Assembly (NCBI GenBank): GCA_020636255.1
Contig: JACJYE010000002.1
Span: 186,001 to 250,000, forward strand
Length of the DNA stretch: 64,000 nucleotides
Origin: Lewinellaceae bacterium
GTDB lineage: Bacteria > Bacteroidota > Bacteroidia > Chitinophagales > Saprospiraceae
Direction of reading: 5' to 3'
The stretch's first letter is position 1. Each line of letters begins with the position of its first letter. A program made the position numbers and the translations under genes. A model generated the notes under the pieces. It was not told where the DNA came from. It worked only from the letters and a program-made list of their open reading frames with translations, and did no database searches. Positions 55,390-64,000 of the stretch are shown one piece after another.

Positions 55390-56079
55390 AATTTTCCGTA
55401 GTTTTTTGGTTGGGCCCGCAAAAGTAAAATACCGTTGTTTGCCGCCCTCAGAGTATGCAAATGTATAAATTTTCAATTTTGTTCGCTAAAGCCGGAAAAT
55501 TTGCCGCAAAAAGGGCCAGAAGGGCAAACTGACAGCCTCACGGGCCGGAACGCCTGTAAAACCGGGAGTTGTTGCCCTCCACACCAGCCTGATCCGGCCC
55601 AAAATCCATTACTCAAGATTTCCCGATTTTACCCATCCGCAAGGCGCTCCTGTCCATCGAACTCCGGCCTTGGGCCTGCAATCCGCTATACAGCACAGCA
55701 TAAATATTCTCGTTGGAGGCTGTCTGTGAAGTAAGCGCTGAGGTTTTCCCGGCAAATCTAAGAGCTTGTTTGGAGGCCCCCCTTTCGCGTACTTCGCGTT
55801 GCCTTCGCGTACTTCGCGGGAGGCCCAGGATAGTTCCCGCAAAGCTAAAAGCCCCTCAAAATTCGCGATGGCCATCCTTCCAGCCCTGAATTTGATTTAT
55901 ATTTATTTCAATATGAAAATTATGCTAATAAACAATCTCAAAAGCTTGTTTTTTGTACATTTGCTGCTGTTTTTTTCCTGTTGAGGCGGCTGGCCCCGGA
56001 TAATTTAAAGCCTCGAATATCGTTTTATCTAATATTCCAAACAGGTATTTGGAAATGCCTGTAATCCGCAACTGAAGTT
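55390..56079. other. 690-bp divergent intergenic region with repeats
   Basis: No convincing gene. Contents: topA promoter side; a copy of the dispersed 18-mer, AGAGCTTGTTTGGAGGCC (55761-55778); a direct repeat TTCGCGTACTTCGCG (55784-55798 and 55804-55818); a TACATTTG box (55956-55963) that could start the WG-repeat gene transcript; and a hairpin ACAGGTATTT/AAATGCCTGT (56041-56062) ending 17 bp before ATG 56080. Confidence 0.6.
55419..55426 (-). promoter_or_regulatory. Candidate topA -7 box
   Basis: Minus-strand TACTTTTG followed by C, 30 bp upstream of ATG 55389. The -33 element is not obvious. Confidence 0.5.
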
Positions 56080-59000
56080 ATGCGCAGGTACTGGATATTG
56101 TTTACACTGACGGCCTTATGCTCCGCTTTGTCTGCACAGCAGTACTTTCCAATAAAAGTCAATAAAAAATGGGGCCTGATCAACACGGATGGGAAAGTGG
56201 TCCTCGACCCCGTTTTCGATGCTATAGGAGAGTTCAAGCACTATGGCTATGCTGTCATGCAAAAGGAGGGCAACGTAGGGCTGTTGGGGCCTGGCGCCAG
56301 AGAGATCGTACCCCCGCTCTACGATGACATCAAGGTGCTGGATTCCACGCTTATCGCCGTAATGGACGGAGGGCAGTGGAAGGTGGTCAATCTGTACGGA
56401 AAGACCGTACTTGAAAAAGGCTACCAACAGGTACAGGTCTGGAAGGGCTACTACCTTGCTTACCGCCAGGGTGGCAAATGGGGGTTGGTCAACAAGTTCG
56501 GGCACAAGCTGGCCGAACCCACTTATGACGATATCCAGTTTGAGGCCGGCAATTTTTTCATCACGACCCGCAGCAACCAGCTGGGCCTGCTGTCGGGAAC
56601 AGGCCGGCAGATCATTCCCAACAAAGCGGACGAGATCCGCTTTTTCAGCGACAGCCTCTTTTTCTATAAGGCCGGAAGCCTCTGGGGCGCCGTCGATTAC
56701 GACGGCGTGGAAGTTATTCCCGCCAATTACCGTTCTTTCAGCCGTATATCCGATAACTTCATCAAATTGCTGGCCAACGACGGGCTTTACGTCTATTCCA
56801 TTCCGTGCTCCCGCATTTTGTCCGATGGCAAGTTCGACGACTTTTATTCCTTCTCCCGCCGGTACATCATCGTCAAGAAACAACGCCAGCTGGGCCTCCT
56901 GGACTGGTGCGGCAACCTGGTGTTGCCGGCCGCCTACAACGAGATACAAGCCTATGAAGGCAAGTTGTTCCGTGTAAACTATCAGGGGAAATGGGGGGTA
57001 GTGGAACCCGGTGGAAATACGGCCATCCCCTTCCAATACGACTATATCGCCCCTCTGCGCAACAGCGTTTGCGTCGTCAGGCAGGACGGGCGCTTCGGGC
57101 TGGTCAACTTTAAAGGGGAACAGGTTACGCCGCCCACTTATGACCGCATCGAGCTCAAAGACAACCAGGCCAAGGCCTACCGGCACAAGGACGGAGGCAA
57201 AGAAGAGAACCTGACGGTGCTCCGATTTGACAACGAAGGCCAATTGCAGGATACCAGCAACTTCCAGCGCCATTTTAAGATCAATATCTCCGGCGCCGGC
57301 GCCAAGAGCAGCACAGGCCTGTCCAGTGCCAATGACTACCAGCTCGAACAGTTCGAATGGTTCTATTCTCCGAAGGAAGACCGCTGGGGCCTGCGCCGCC
57401 TTGAAGACGGCAACGTGCAGATCGAGCCCAAATTCCACACGGTCCAGGTAGAACGCGAACTGGGCTTCACCCTCGTTGGGATCGAGAAATCGGAGCGCTA
57501 CGAATTCGAACGTACGACCTTCCGCTTTGATATGATCTATGGCCTGGTGAGCAACGAACTGGGGCTATTGGTTACGGAGATGGACTTCTGGAACGTCCGT
57601 TTCGACGATTTCCGGCAGGGCTACCCGCTGGCGCGCTGCACTTTCGCCAACGGCCGCCACGGCCTGGTGGACCGCATCGGCCGGATCATCCGCCGCGACC
57701 TGGCCTATATCGGGGATTTTTCCGACGGTGTCGCCCGCTTCAGCTTCTCGGGCCGGCTTTCCGGCGCCATGAAGGCCGACAACAACCTGGGCAAGATCCG
57801 GACCTATCTCAATGCTATGTCTTCGCCCAGCATCATGCTCGACTACACCCAATACGACCAGCTATTCCGTAACGAGGCCTTCCTCACCTGCGAGGGATGC
57901 GTCTGGGGTTATATGGATACGTCGGCGCAAGTGATCGTCCCTCCCCAATACAGCTTCGCCAGAGATTTTGTCAACAACGTAGGCATTGTTGAATGCAACG
58001 GCAAATGGGGCATGGTCAACCGAAAGGCCGATATCCTGCTGCCCTGCCGTTACGATGGGGTCCAGTTCCTGGAGAACACCGACAACAAGATCGTGCGCGT
58101 TTACATCAGGGAGCCCAAATACGGCCTGATCGATACGCTTGGGCAGTTGACGGTAAGCGCCGTCTACGACGAGATCGGCTCTTTCAGCGATGGCCGCCTG
58201 GCCGTCAAGCGCAACGGCCTGTGGGGTTTTGTCGACCGCGACGGGCTGGAGGTCATCCCCTGCCGCTTCCGCGAGGTCCAGAACTTCAGTGAAGGGCTTG
58301 CCTCCGCCAAACTAGGTAGCGGCTGGGGTTTCATCGACAAGCAGGGGCATGTCGACATAGACTTTACGTTCAAACGCGCAGGCAACTTTAAGAACGGCCG
58401 GGCCTGGGCCGCCACAGATGAGGGGGTCGGTTACCTCGATACAAAGGGCAATTTTGCCGTCCCCCCCCGCTTCGATAAGGCCTATGACTTCCAGTGGGGT
58501 ATAGCCCGGATTGCCAAAGACAACCTCTACGGCCTGATCGACAGCAGTGGCAATTACATCCAGCGGCCCCGCTACTCGGAGATCCAGGATTTCAACCAGC
58601 ACGGCCTGGCCGTCGTGCGCTACGGCAACAACAACGTGCGCTATGGCCTCATTGGCCGCAACGGGGAGATGATCTCCAATCTCAACTTCCGCGAGGTGCA
58701 GCCGTTCAGCGAAGGCCTGGCCGCCGTCAAACACAAAGAAGGCTACGGCTACATCGACACGACCGGGCGCATGGTCATACCCGATATCTATTCCAAAGCT
58801 TCGGCTTTTTCAGAAGGCCTGGCCGCCGTGCAAAAGGACGGCGCCTGCGGGTATATCAACGCCCGCGGCGAAACGGCCATCCCTTTCGATTTTTCCAAAT
58901 GCCTGGACTTCAACGGCGGGCGTGCCGTCGTTTATAAAGGTATCCGCAAGGCCGGCCTGATCGACCATAGCGGCAAAATGCTGATCGAACCCAGCGTCGA

Positions 59001-59409
59001 CCGCCTGCTTATCTTTCAGGAAGGGCGGGGGCTCGTGCGCGACGAAAAATACCGCTTCTACTACATCACCGAACAGGCCCACCTCTACGACGGGTACTAC
59101 CAGAAGGCCACCGAATTCAAACATGGCGTAGCGGTAGTTCAGGTCGACGGCAAATGGGGTATCATCAACCAGAAGGGCATCGAGATCATCCCTCCCAAGT
59201 ACGACAAGATCGAATCTTTCGAAGACGGCTACGCCAAGGTGCGCATTCAGGGCTTCAACGGCCTGGCCAGCCTCAATGGCGACCTCATCGTCCAGCCCGA
59301 TTACGAATACATCTCCTACGCCGGCAACGGACTGTTCCGCGTTGAACAGGGCGATATGATCGGGTATTTCGATATGGAAGGAGAATGGGTGTGGGACCTG
59401 TCCAAGTAA
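56080..59409 (+). CDS. Giant exported WG-repeat protein
   Basis: 1109 aa with a signal peptide (residues 1-19, ending LSAQ). Almost all of the rest is WG repeats: units of about 45-60 residues built on a WGLIN/DxxGK core, then a short strand and a YDxI-F-DG segment, such as KWGLINTDGKVVLDPVFD, GLWGFVDRDGLEVIPCRF and KWGIINQKGIEIIPPKYD. I count roughly twenty units. A middle region (residues about 375-560) is less regular and may be a distinct insert. WG proteins are poorly characterised; some occur with toxins, kinases or cell-surface systems. No T9SS sorting domain is seen, so the protein is likely periplasmic or outer-membrane-associated. Convergent with maf. Confidence 0.9.
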   Translation: MRRYWILFTLTALCSALSAQQYFPIKVNKKWGLINTDGKVVLDPVFDAIGEFKHYGYAVMQKEGNVGLLGPGAREIVPPLYDDIKVLDSTLIAVMDGGQWKVVNLYGKTVLEKGYQQVQVWKGYYLAYRQGGKWGLVNKFGHKLAEPTYDDIQFEAGNFFITTRSNQLGLLSGTGRQIIPNKADEIRFFSDSLFFYKAGSLWGAVDYDGVEVIPANYRSFSRISDNFIKLLANDGLYVYSIPCSRILSDGKFDDFYSFSRRYIIVKKQRQLGLLDWCGNLVLPAAYNEIQAYEGKLFRVNYQGKWGVVEPGGNTAIPFQYDYIAPLRNSVCVVRQDGRFGLVNFKGEQVTPPTYDRIELKDNQAKAYRHKDGGKEENLTVLRFDNEGQLQDTSNFQRHFKINISGAGAKSSTGLSSANDYQLEQFEWFYSPKEDRWGLRRLEDGNVQIEPKFHTVQVERELGFTLVGIEKSERYEFERTTFRFDMIYGLVSNELGLLVTEMDFWNVRFDDFRQGYPLARCTFANGRHGLVDRIGRIIRRDLAYIGDFSDGVARFSFSGRLSGAMKADNNLGKIRTYLNAMSSPSIMLDYTQYDQLFRNEAFLTCEGCVWGYMDTSAQVIVPPQYSFARDFVNNVGIVECNGKWGMVNRKADILLPCRYDGVQFLENTDNKIVRVYIREPKYGLIDTLGQLTVSAVYDEIGSFSDGRLAVKRNGLWGFVDRDGLEVIPCRFREVQNFSEGLASAKLGSGWGFIDKQGHVDIDFTFKRAGNFKNGRAWAATDEGVGYLDTKGNFAVPPRFDKAYDFQWGIARIAKDNLYGLIDSSGNYIQRPRYSEIQDFNQHGLAVVRYGNNNVRYGLIGRNGEMISNLNFREVQPFSEGLAAVKHKEGYGYIDTTGRMVIPDIYSKASAFSEGLAAVQKDGACGYINARGETAIPFDFSKCLDFNGGRAVVYKGIRKAGLIDHSGKMLIEPSVDRLLIFQEGRGLVRDEKYRFYYITEQAHLYDGYYQKATEFKHGVAVVQVDGKWGIINQKGIEIIPPKYDKIESFEDGYAKVRIQGFNGLASLNGDLIVQPDYEYISYAGNGLFRVEQGDMIGYFDMEGEWVWDLSK

Positions 59410-59460
59410 CCCCGTACATCCACCCCTCCCCCATCCCGGCAATCCCGGAATCCCAAACGC

Positions 59461-60033
59461 CTAAAACCCCGCCAACTCCCGGTACACCAGGTCTACCGGC
59501 AATCCCATAATATTAGCGTAGGTGCCTTCTATGCGATGTATCTTGCACAGGCCTATCCATTCCTGTATGGCGTAAGCGCCGGCTTTATCGTAAGGCTTGT
59601 AGGCCTGTATATAAAAGTCGATCTCTTCATCGCTCAACGGGCCGAATTCCACCGTCGACTCACCGGAGAAAACGGATTCTTTATCCTTCGAGAGCAGGCA
59701 GCAGCCGGTAATGACGCGGTGGGTTTTCCCCGATAAGGCGCGCAGGATGCGCCGGGCATCGTCAAAATCCGTAGGTTTACCGAAGATGGTGTTGCCCAGG
59801 ATGACGACGCTGTCGGCCGTGAGGATGATCTCGTCAGAGGTGATGAACGCCCGGGCAGCTTCCGCTTTTTGTTTTGCCAGGTAACCAGCGACCTCGTCGA
59901 CAGGCATATCTTCCGGAAAAACTTCGTCGATGGGTTTTATTTTCACTTCAAAGTTAAAGCCCGCTTGTGACAACAGCTGCTGACGGCGGGGAGACTGGGA
60001 AGCGAGAATGAGCTTTTTTTTCAGGATGTCCAT
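59461..60033 (-). CDS. maf: Maf-like nucleotide pyrophosphatase
   Basis: 190 aa. ILASQSPRRQQLL is the defining SxSPRR motif near the N-terminus. ADSVVILG with GKP carries the catalytic/metal residues, followed by SGKTHRVITG, the acidic SDEEIDFY and DKAGAYAIQ segment, and EGTYANIMGLP. The protein hydrolyses non-canonical or nucleoside triphosphates to monophosphates (house-cleaning; dTTP/UTP-type by its DKAGAYAIQ region). Last gene of a minus-strand kdsC-ubiA-maf unit, 7 bp after the prenyltransferase. Confidence 0.93.
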   Translation of the reverse strand: MDILKKKLILASQSPRRQQLLSQAGFNFEVKIKPIDEVFPEDMPVDEVAGYLAKQKAEAARAFITSDEIILTADSVVILGNTIFGKPTDFDDARRILRALSGKTHRVITGCCLLSKDKESVFSGESTVEFGPLSDEEIDFYIQAYKPYDKAGAYAIQEWIGLCKIHRIEGTYANIMGLPVDLVYRELAGF

Positions 60034-60040
60034 TTTATCA

Positions 60041-60973
60041 TTATTTCAGGGCCAGCAACAGAAGCATGGCCAGGCCGCTCAGCATGATCAGCTTGGCTAA
60101 CTGGCTGAGGTTGTAAAAAGCTTTTTTTCCGTTGGAGCGGATGAGCAGTACGAGAGCTATCGATAAAGGCAGTGCAATCACGAAAAAAAGGTAGTACAAG
60201 CTGGGCCGGGTAAACCACTCCGGCTGGCGAAAGGGCAGGTAGATCAGGAAGGCCAGCAGCCCCAGCCCAAAAAAAGCAGCGCTGGCCTTGCCCACGCCGA
60301 TACCCCATAACGCCGGTATGGTCCGGCAGTTGGCGCCCAGGTCGCCCTGCAGGTCTTCCATATCCTTAATGATCTCGCGGAACATGGTCGACATAAAAGC
60401 GAACACCATGTACCAGGTAATGGCCAGCCCTGCCTGGGCCGCCTTTTCAGGCGCCACCCCTCTGAGCGTTTCGAAGCCTTCGCGCTCGGCAAACCAAATG
60501 ATGCCGGCTACCCCGGCACAGAACAGGGCAATGAGAAAATTGCCGACAAAGGGCAATCGCTTGAAGTGTGTGGAATACAGGAAGAGCATGGAAACGGCCA
60601 GCGGGAAGAGGTTGGCCAGATAAACCTTGTTGACGTAGAATGCGAGGTAAAGCGCTGTCACGAACCCCAGCAGGTTGATGCAGAAATACAACCAATAAGC
60701 CGTTTCTTTCCTGATCTTCCTGTTGATGACCACCTTTTCGGGGCGGTTGGCCAGGTCGATCCTGAAATCGACGATGTCGTTGAAAATATTGCCGCCGGCT
60801 GTGATCAACACCGTTGTGATCACCAACAGGTTGAAATGCAGGCCATCCAGGGCCGGCGCAATACCTGCCTGGCGGAATGCCGGTATCAACAGGATATAAT
60901 AAACCAGATATTGAGTCAGGGCTACAATAACGAGGTTGGGAAGCCGGATAAGCCTGAATAGTGCTAGGATCAT
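60041..60973 (-). CDS. UbiA-family prenyltransferase (geranylgeranylglycerol-phosphate type)
   Basis: 310 aa with about nine transmembrane helices. First aspartate-rich motif NIFNDIVDFRIDLANRP (NDxxD) and second motif EIIKDMEDLQGD (DxxxD), both facing the active site in UbiA enzymes. The N-RPEKV segment suits Bacteroidota proteins annotated as geranylgeranylglycerol-phosphate geranylgeranyltransferase, although a quinone-biosynthesis role cannot be excluded. It lies between kdsC (25 bp) and maf (7 bp) on the same strand. Confidence 0.85.
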   Translation of the reverse strand: MILALFRLIRLPNLVIVALTQYLVYYILLIPAFRQAGIAPALDGLHFNLLVITTVLITAGGNIFNDIVDFRIDLANRPEKVVINRKIRKETAYWLYFCINLLGFVTALYLAFYVNKVYLANLFPLAVSMLFLYSTHFKRLPFVGNFLIALFCAGVAGIIWFAEREGFETLRGVAPEKAAQAGLAITWYMVFAFMSTMFREIIKDMEDLQGDLGANCRTIPALWGIGVGKASAAFFGLGLLAFLIYLPFRQPEWFTRPSLYYLFFVIALPLSIALVLLIRSNGKKAFYNLSQLAKLIMLSGLAMLLLLALK

Positions 60974-60998
60974 AAATTGTCAGTAATCCGTAGGTCGT

Positions 60999-61502
60999 TT
61001 ATTCTGTCAGCCAGCGGCCATTCAGCCGCAGTACCTTTTCAATGACATCACGTGCGCAGCCTTCTCCGCCTTTTAATGGAGAAATGTAAAGCGCCAGGCC
61101 CATGATCTCCGGGGCCGCATCGCCGGGGCAACAAGGAAGCCCCGCGCGGCGCATCACGGGGTAGTCGGGCAGGTCGTCACCCATATACAGGACATGCGCT
61201 TCGTCCAGGCCGTAAGCGGAGATAAATGATTCGTATGGCTCCAGTTTATCCTGTATGCCTATGTAAATATCCGTTACGCCCAGCGCCTCCAACCGGAGAC
61301 GCACGCCTTCCGAACGCGCCCCCGTGATCACGCACACTTTATACCCCGCCTCCACGGCGCACCTGATCGCGTAACCATCGCGTACACTCATATTCCGCAA
61401 CAACTGCCCGTTTTCCATAACGAGCACCTGGTTATTGGTCAGTACGCCATCAACATCAAAGATGAAGGCACGGATATCCCGGAATTGTTCAAGTTGGTTC
61501 AT
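60999..61502 (-). CDS. kdsC: 3-deoxy-D-manno-octulosonate 8-phosphate phosphatase (KdsC-type HAD)
   Basis: 167 aa, capless HAD phosphatase. DVDGVLTN is motif I (nucleophile and acid/base aspartates), VITGAR motif II, K in IQDKLEPY motif III, and MGDDLPDYPVM motif IV. The short length and the RDGYAIR segment are typical of KdsC, which makes KDO for lipopolysaccharide and works as a tetramer. First gene of the kdsC-ubiA-maf unit. Promoter-like TTTG/TAATTTTA elements lie directly upstream. Confidence 0.92.
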   Translation of the reverse strand: MNQLEQFRDIRAFIFDVDGVLTNNQVLVMENGQLLRNMSVRDGYAIRCAVEAGYKVCVITGARSEGVRLRLEALGVTDIYIGIQDKLEPYESFISAYGLDEAHVLYMGDDLPDYPVMRRAGLPCCPGDAAPEIMGLALYISPLKGGEGCARDVIEKVLRLNGRWLTE

Positions 61503-61524
61503 AAGCTGTCCTTTTAGGGCTGCG

Positions 61525-61557
61525 TAAAATTAAGGCAAGCCGTCAACAATCTTCAAA
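61525..61557 (-). promoter_or_regulatory. Candidate promoter of kdsC-ubiA-maf
   Basis: On the minus strand: -33 TTTG (61554-61557), 21-bp spacer, -7 TAATTTTA (61525-61532), one mismatch to TAnnTTTG; ATG at 61502. Confidence 0.5.
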
Positions 61558-61718
61558 CTTTTCTAAAGCTTTCAGCCTGCGCCGCTTTGCAAAATCGCCG
61601 AACTTATTTTTTGAGTGTTACTTATTCTTTATATTACGCTTCTGCCGGTGCAGGAACCCGGCGTTTAGCATTGGCCGGATGGCTGTCTTTTTTACAGGCC
61701 CTTCACAGCTTGTGCTTA

Positions 61719-61747
61719 AGAGCATATTTAGAGCATATTTGGAGGCC
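61719..61747. repeat. Dispersed 18-mer with an extra half copy
   Basis: AGAGCATATTT (61719-61729) is followed directly by AGAGCATATTTGGAGGCC (61730-61747), 24 bp upstream of the pepP start. Same motif as at 22421-22456, 32174, 42120, 42157 and 55761. Confidence 0.8.
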
Positions 61748-61771
61748 AAAATCTAAAACAAACCTATCCTC

Positions 61772-63163
61772 ATGTTTGACCAGAATATATATGTAGAAAG
61801 GCGGCGCAGGCTGCTGGAGGGGATGAGCGGCGGCCTCATCCTGCTGATGGGCAACGGAGAAAGCCCCATGAACTTCCCCGACAATACCTACCGCTTCAGG
61901 CAGGATAGCCATTTCCTCTATTTCTTCGGCCTGGACCGCCCCGGCCTGGCCGGCCTCATCGACCTGGAAACACAACAGGCCACCATCTACGGTGATGAGC
62001 TGACGATCAACCACATCGTATGGATGGGCCCCATGCCTACCATTTCCAGCCAGGCCGAACAGGCCGGCATCAGCCAGACTGCCCCATTCGGCGAACTGGC
62101 CGATAAGCTGGCCGACGCCCGTAAGCAAGGGCGCACCATCCACTTCCTGCCCCCTTATCGGGCAGAGAACATGATCCAGCTCGGGCAATGGCTGGACGTT
62201 CCCGCCCATGAGGTGCGGCAGCACGTTTCAGATGAACTGATCCGGAAGGTTGTGTCGCTGTGCTCCATTAAAGGGCCTGAAGAGGTCGCCGAAATGGAGA
62301 AAGCCATCAATATTACCCGAGCCATGCACCTGGCCGCTATGCGCGCCGCCAGGCCGGGCATCAAGGAAGCCCAGCTTGCAGGCATCGTAGAAGGGATCGC
62401 CCTGGCCTCCGGCGGGCAGCTGTCTTATCCCGCCATACTGACCGTCAACGGCCAAACGTTGCACAACCACTACCACGGCAATGTGCTGAAAAGCGGCCAG
62501 CTGATACTGGGCGATTTCGGCGCAGAGACGGACACCCACTACGCCGGCGATATCACGCGCACTTTTCCCGTCGATAAAACATTTACCCCCAAACAGAAAG
62601 ATATCTATGAACTGGTGCTCGATACAGAGGTAGCCTGCATCAACGCCTGCCGCCCCGGCCTTCGTTATCTCGACATCCACCTGATGGCGGCGAGAAAGAT
62701 CACAGACGGGCTTAAGGCCCTGGGCCTGATGAAAGGTGATACCGAAGAGGCTGTACAACAGGGCGCTCACGCCCTGTTCTTCCCACACGGCCTGGGCCAC
62801 ATGCTGGGTATGGATGTTCACGACATGGAAGGCCTGGGTGAGGACTTTGTCGGCTATGGCGGAGAAGTGGAGCGTAGCACACAGTTCGGCCTCAAGTCTC
62901 TGCGCCTGGCCCGCGCCTTGCAGCCCGGATTCGTACTGACAGTCGAGCCCGGCATTTATTTCATTCCCGAACTGATCGCCATGTGGCAGAAGGAAGGGAA
63001 GTGCAAAGATTTCATCAACTACAAAAAGGTGAACGAATACCTCGATTTCAGCGGCGTGCGCATCGAAGACAACGTGCTCATCACCGAGGAGAACCACCAG
63101 GTGCTTGGCCAGCCGATACCGAAAACGGTAGCGGAGGTGGAAGCGATCAGAGCAGCAGAATAG
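61772..63163 (+). CDS. pepP: Xaa-Pro aminopeptidase (M24B, PepP)
   Basis: 463 aa. The N-terminal aminopeptidase-P domain (residues about 1-135, GGLILLMGNGESPMNFPDN, HFLYFFGLDRPG) is followed by the pita-bread M24 domain. Dinuclear metal ligands: D in LGDFGAETD, D in HYAGDITRTFPV, H in FPHGLGHMLGMDVHD, E in TVEPGIYF and E in RIEDNVLIT. It removes an N-terminal residue preceding proline. No signal peptide, so cytoplasmic. It is convergent with purB (9 bp). Confidence 0.95.
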   Translation: MFDQNIYVERRRRLLEGMSGGLILLMGNGESPMNFPDNTYRFRQDSHFLYFFGLDRPGLAGLIDLETQQATIYGDELTINHIVWMGPMPTISSQAEQAGISQTAPFGELADKLADARKQGRTIHFLPPYRAENMIQLGQWLDVPAHEVRQHVSDELIRKVVSLCSIKGPEEVAEMEKAINITRAMHLAAMRAARPGIKEAQLAGIVEGIALASGGQLSYPAILTVNGQTLHNHYHGNVLKSGQLILGDFGAETDTHYAGDITRTFPVDKTFTPKQKDIYELVLDTEVACINACRPGLRYLDIHLMAARKITDGLKALGLMKGDTEEAVQQGAHALFFPHGLGHMLGMDVHDMEGLGEDFVGYGGEVERSTQFGLKSLRLARALQPGFVLTVEPGIYFIPELIAMWQKEGKCKDFINYKKVNEYLDFSGVRIEDNVLITEENHQVLGQPIPKTVAEVEAIRAAE

Positions 63164-63172
63164 GAGATATGA

Positions 63173-64000
63173 TCAGACGGCATCACCCCGCCCGACATAG
63201 TTCTGCGGGGTGATGCGCTTCAGCTCTTCTTTTACTGCGGTACTCACCAAAAGCCCATCGATAAAGGCGTGCATATCCTCGCGGCTCACGCGGGCCTTGC
63301 CGCGGGTGAGGCCCTTTAGCGCTTCATAAGGTTGTTCGTAGCCTTCGCGGCGAAGTACATTCTGGATGGCTTCGGCAATCACGATCCAGTTGTTGTCCAG
63401 GTCCTGCGCCAGTTTCTCTTCGTTGAGCAACAATTTGCCCAGGCCTTTTAGGATAGACCTGAAAGCGATGAAAGTATGGGCGATAGGTACGCCGACATTG
63501 CGCAGCACAGTGCTGTCGGTCAGGTCGCGCTGTAAACGCGAGATAGGTAGTTTATCTGCCAGATGGGTAAAAATGGCGTTGGCCAACCCCAGGTTGCCTT
63601 CGGCATTTTCAAAATCTATAGGGTTCACCTTATGCGGCATTGCGGAAGAGCCGACCTCGCCTTTCACGACCTTCTGCCGGAAATAGTCCATGGAAATATA
63701 TGTCCAGATATCGCGGCACAGGTCGAGCAAGATCGTATTGATGCGCTTGAACGCCATGAAAAGCGCTGCGAGGTTGTCGTAGTGCTCGATCTGCGTGGTG
63801 GGAAAGGAACGCTCCAGTCCCAGGTACTCCTCCACAAAGTGGTTGCCGAACTGGTTCCAGTCGATATCGGGATAGGCGACATAATGTGCATTAAAATTGC
63901 CGGTAGCACCGCCGAACTTGGCCCGGAAAGGGATGCTTTCCAGCTGCCGAACCTGCTCGGCCAGGCGGGCGGTGAAGACGCGGAATTCCTTGCCCAGCGT
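63173..64000 (-). CDS. purB: Adenylosuccinate lyase, N-terminal part beyond the window
   Basis: The minus-strand frame is open to the window edge; 275 codons are visible of an expected 440-470. The segment begins TLGKEF and runs through KFGGATGNFNAHYVAYP, then the superfamily signature GSSAMPHKVNPIDFENAEGNL with the catalytic serine loop, and the C-terminal helical region ending YVGRGDAV. It converts adenylosuccinate to AMP and SAICAR to AICAR, releasing fumarate. An internal GTG at 63835 is not a start, since homology continues upstream of it. Confidence 0.95.
   Translation of the reverse strand, partial: TLGKEFRVFTARLAEQVRQLESIPFRAKFGGATGNFNAHYVAYPDIDWNQFGNHFVEEYLGLERSFPTTQIEHYDNLAALFMAFKRINTILLDLCRDIWTYISMDYFRQKVVKGEVGSSAMPHKVNPIDFENAEGNLGLANAIFTHLADKLPISRLQRDLTDSTVLRNVGVPIAHTFIAFRSILKGLGKLLLNEEKLAQDLDNNWIVIAEAIQNVLRREGYEQPYEALKGLTRGKARVSREDMHAFIDGLLVSTAVKEELKRITPQNYVGRGDAV

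Noticed and set aside
56116..57438. Antisense frame of about 440 codons opposite the WG-repeat gene
   Set aside because: Mirror of the repetitive coding strand; no start context, domain or conservation pattern.
61587..61796. Possible 69-codon gene before pepP
   Set aside because: It runs through the dispersed 18-mer repeat and into the pepP start; no supporting features.

Overview
The window looks like chromosomal DNA of a GC-rich marine-type Bacteroidota, most likely Saprospiria/Lewinella-like. Support: promoters with the Bacteroidota -7 box (TAnnTTTG) and little sign of Shine-Dalgarno sequences; secreted proteins ending in type IX secretion (T9SS) sorting domains; Bacteroidota-typical families (DUF4199, DUF2911, DUF3467, outer-membrane beta-barrel TonB receptor, MiaE-like hydroxylase). 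No rRNA, tRNA, CRISPR array or prophage was seen. Species assignment is inference.

Region 1 (1-13.5 kb) is the most unusual part: one tightly packed plus-strand unit, korA(partial)-korB-ORF863-rnfB-ORF1251-rnfC-rnfD-rnfG-rnfE-rnfA. It joins a 2-oxoacid (probably 2-oxoglutarate):ferredoxin oxidoreductase to a full Rnf ion-pumping complex. Two very large proteins are interleaved. One is a NifJ/PFOR-like protein that keeps two 4Fe-4S ferredoxin motifs but has lost the thiamine-diphosphate motif. The other shares the same degenerate C-terminal domain and ends in a single-cluster ferredoxin. I infer a dedicated electron conduit from oxoacid oxidation to Rnf.

Region 2 (13.5-25.5 kb, mostly minus strand): DUF2911 protein, a nested inverted-repeat/MITE-like island, a vanadium haloperoxidase-like lipoprotein with an outer-membrane partner, a small anchored protein, MiaE, pyruvate carboxylase and a SNF2 helicase.

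Region 3 (25.5-35 kb): a GT-C-like membrane protein, a dihydroorotase-like protein missing its metal ligands, two DUF4199 proteins, a GT2 glycosyltransferase, a PPC-domain protein, a VWA protein, a peroxiredoxin-like protein and malate dehydrogenase.

Region 4 (35-48 kb): four consecutive paralogous T9SS-exported M43-like metalloproteases, a DUF4442 protein, sucC, a secreted trypsin-like protease with a dockerin-like tail, an M49-like lipoprotein and an amidase.

Region 5 (48-64 kb): FKBP, TonB-dependent receptor, DUF3467, methyltransferase, topoisomerase I, a 1109-residue WG-repeat protein, a kdsC-ubiA-maf operon, an Xaa-Pro aminopeptidase and the C-terminal part of purB.

Intergenic DNA is rich in perfect or near-perfect palindromes, a dispersed 18-mer (AGAGCWTRTTTGGAGGCC), short tandem repeats and REP-like hairpins. 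Carbon metabolism recurs through the window (Kor, Pyc, Mdh, SucC), so Kor-Rnf would tap a central TCA-cycle flux.
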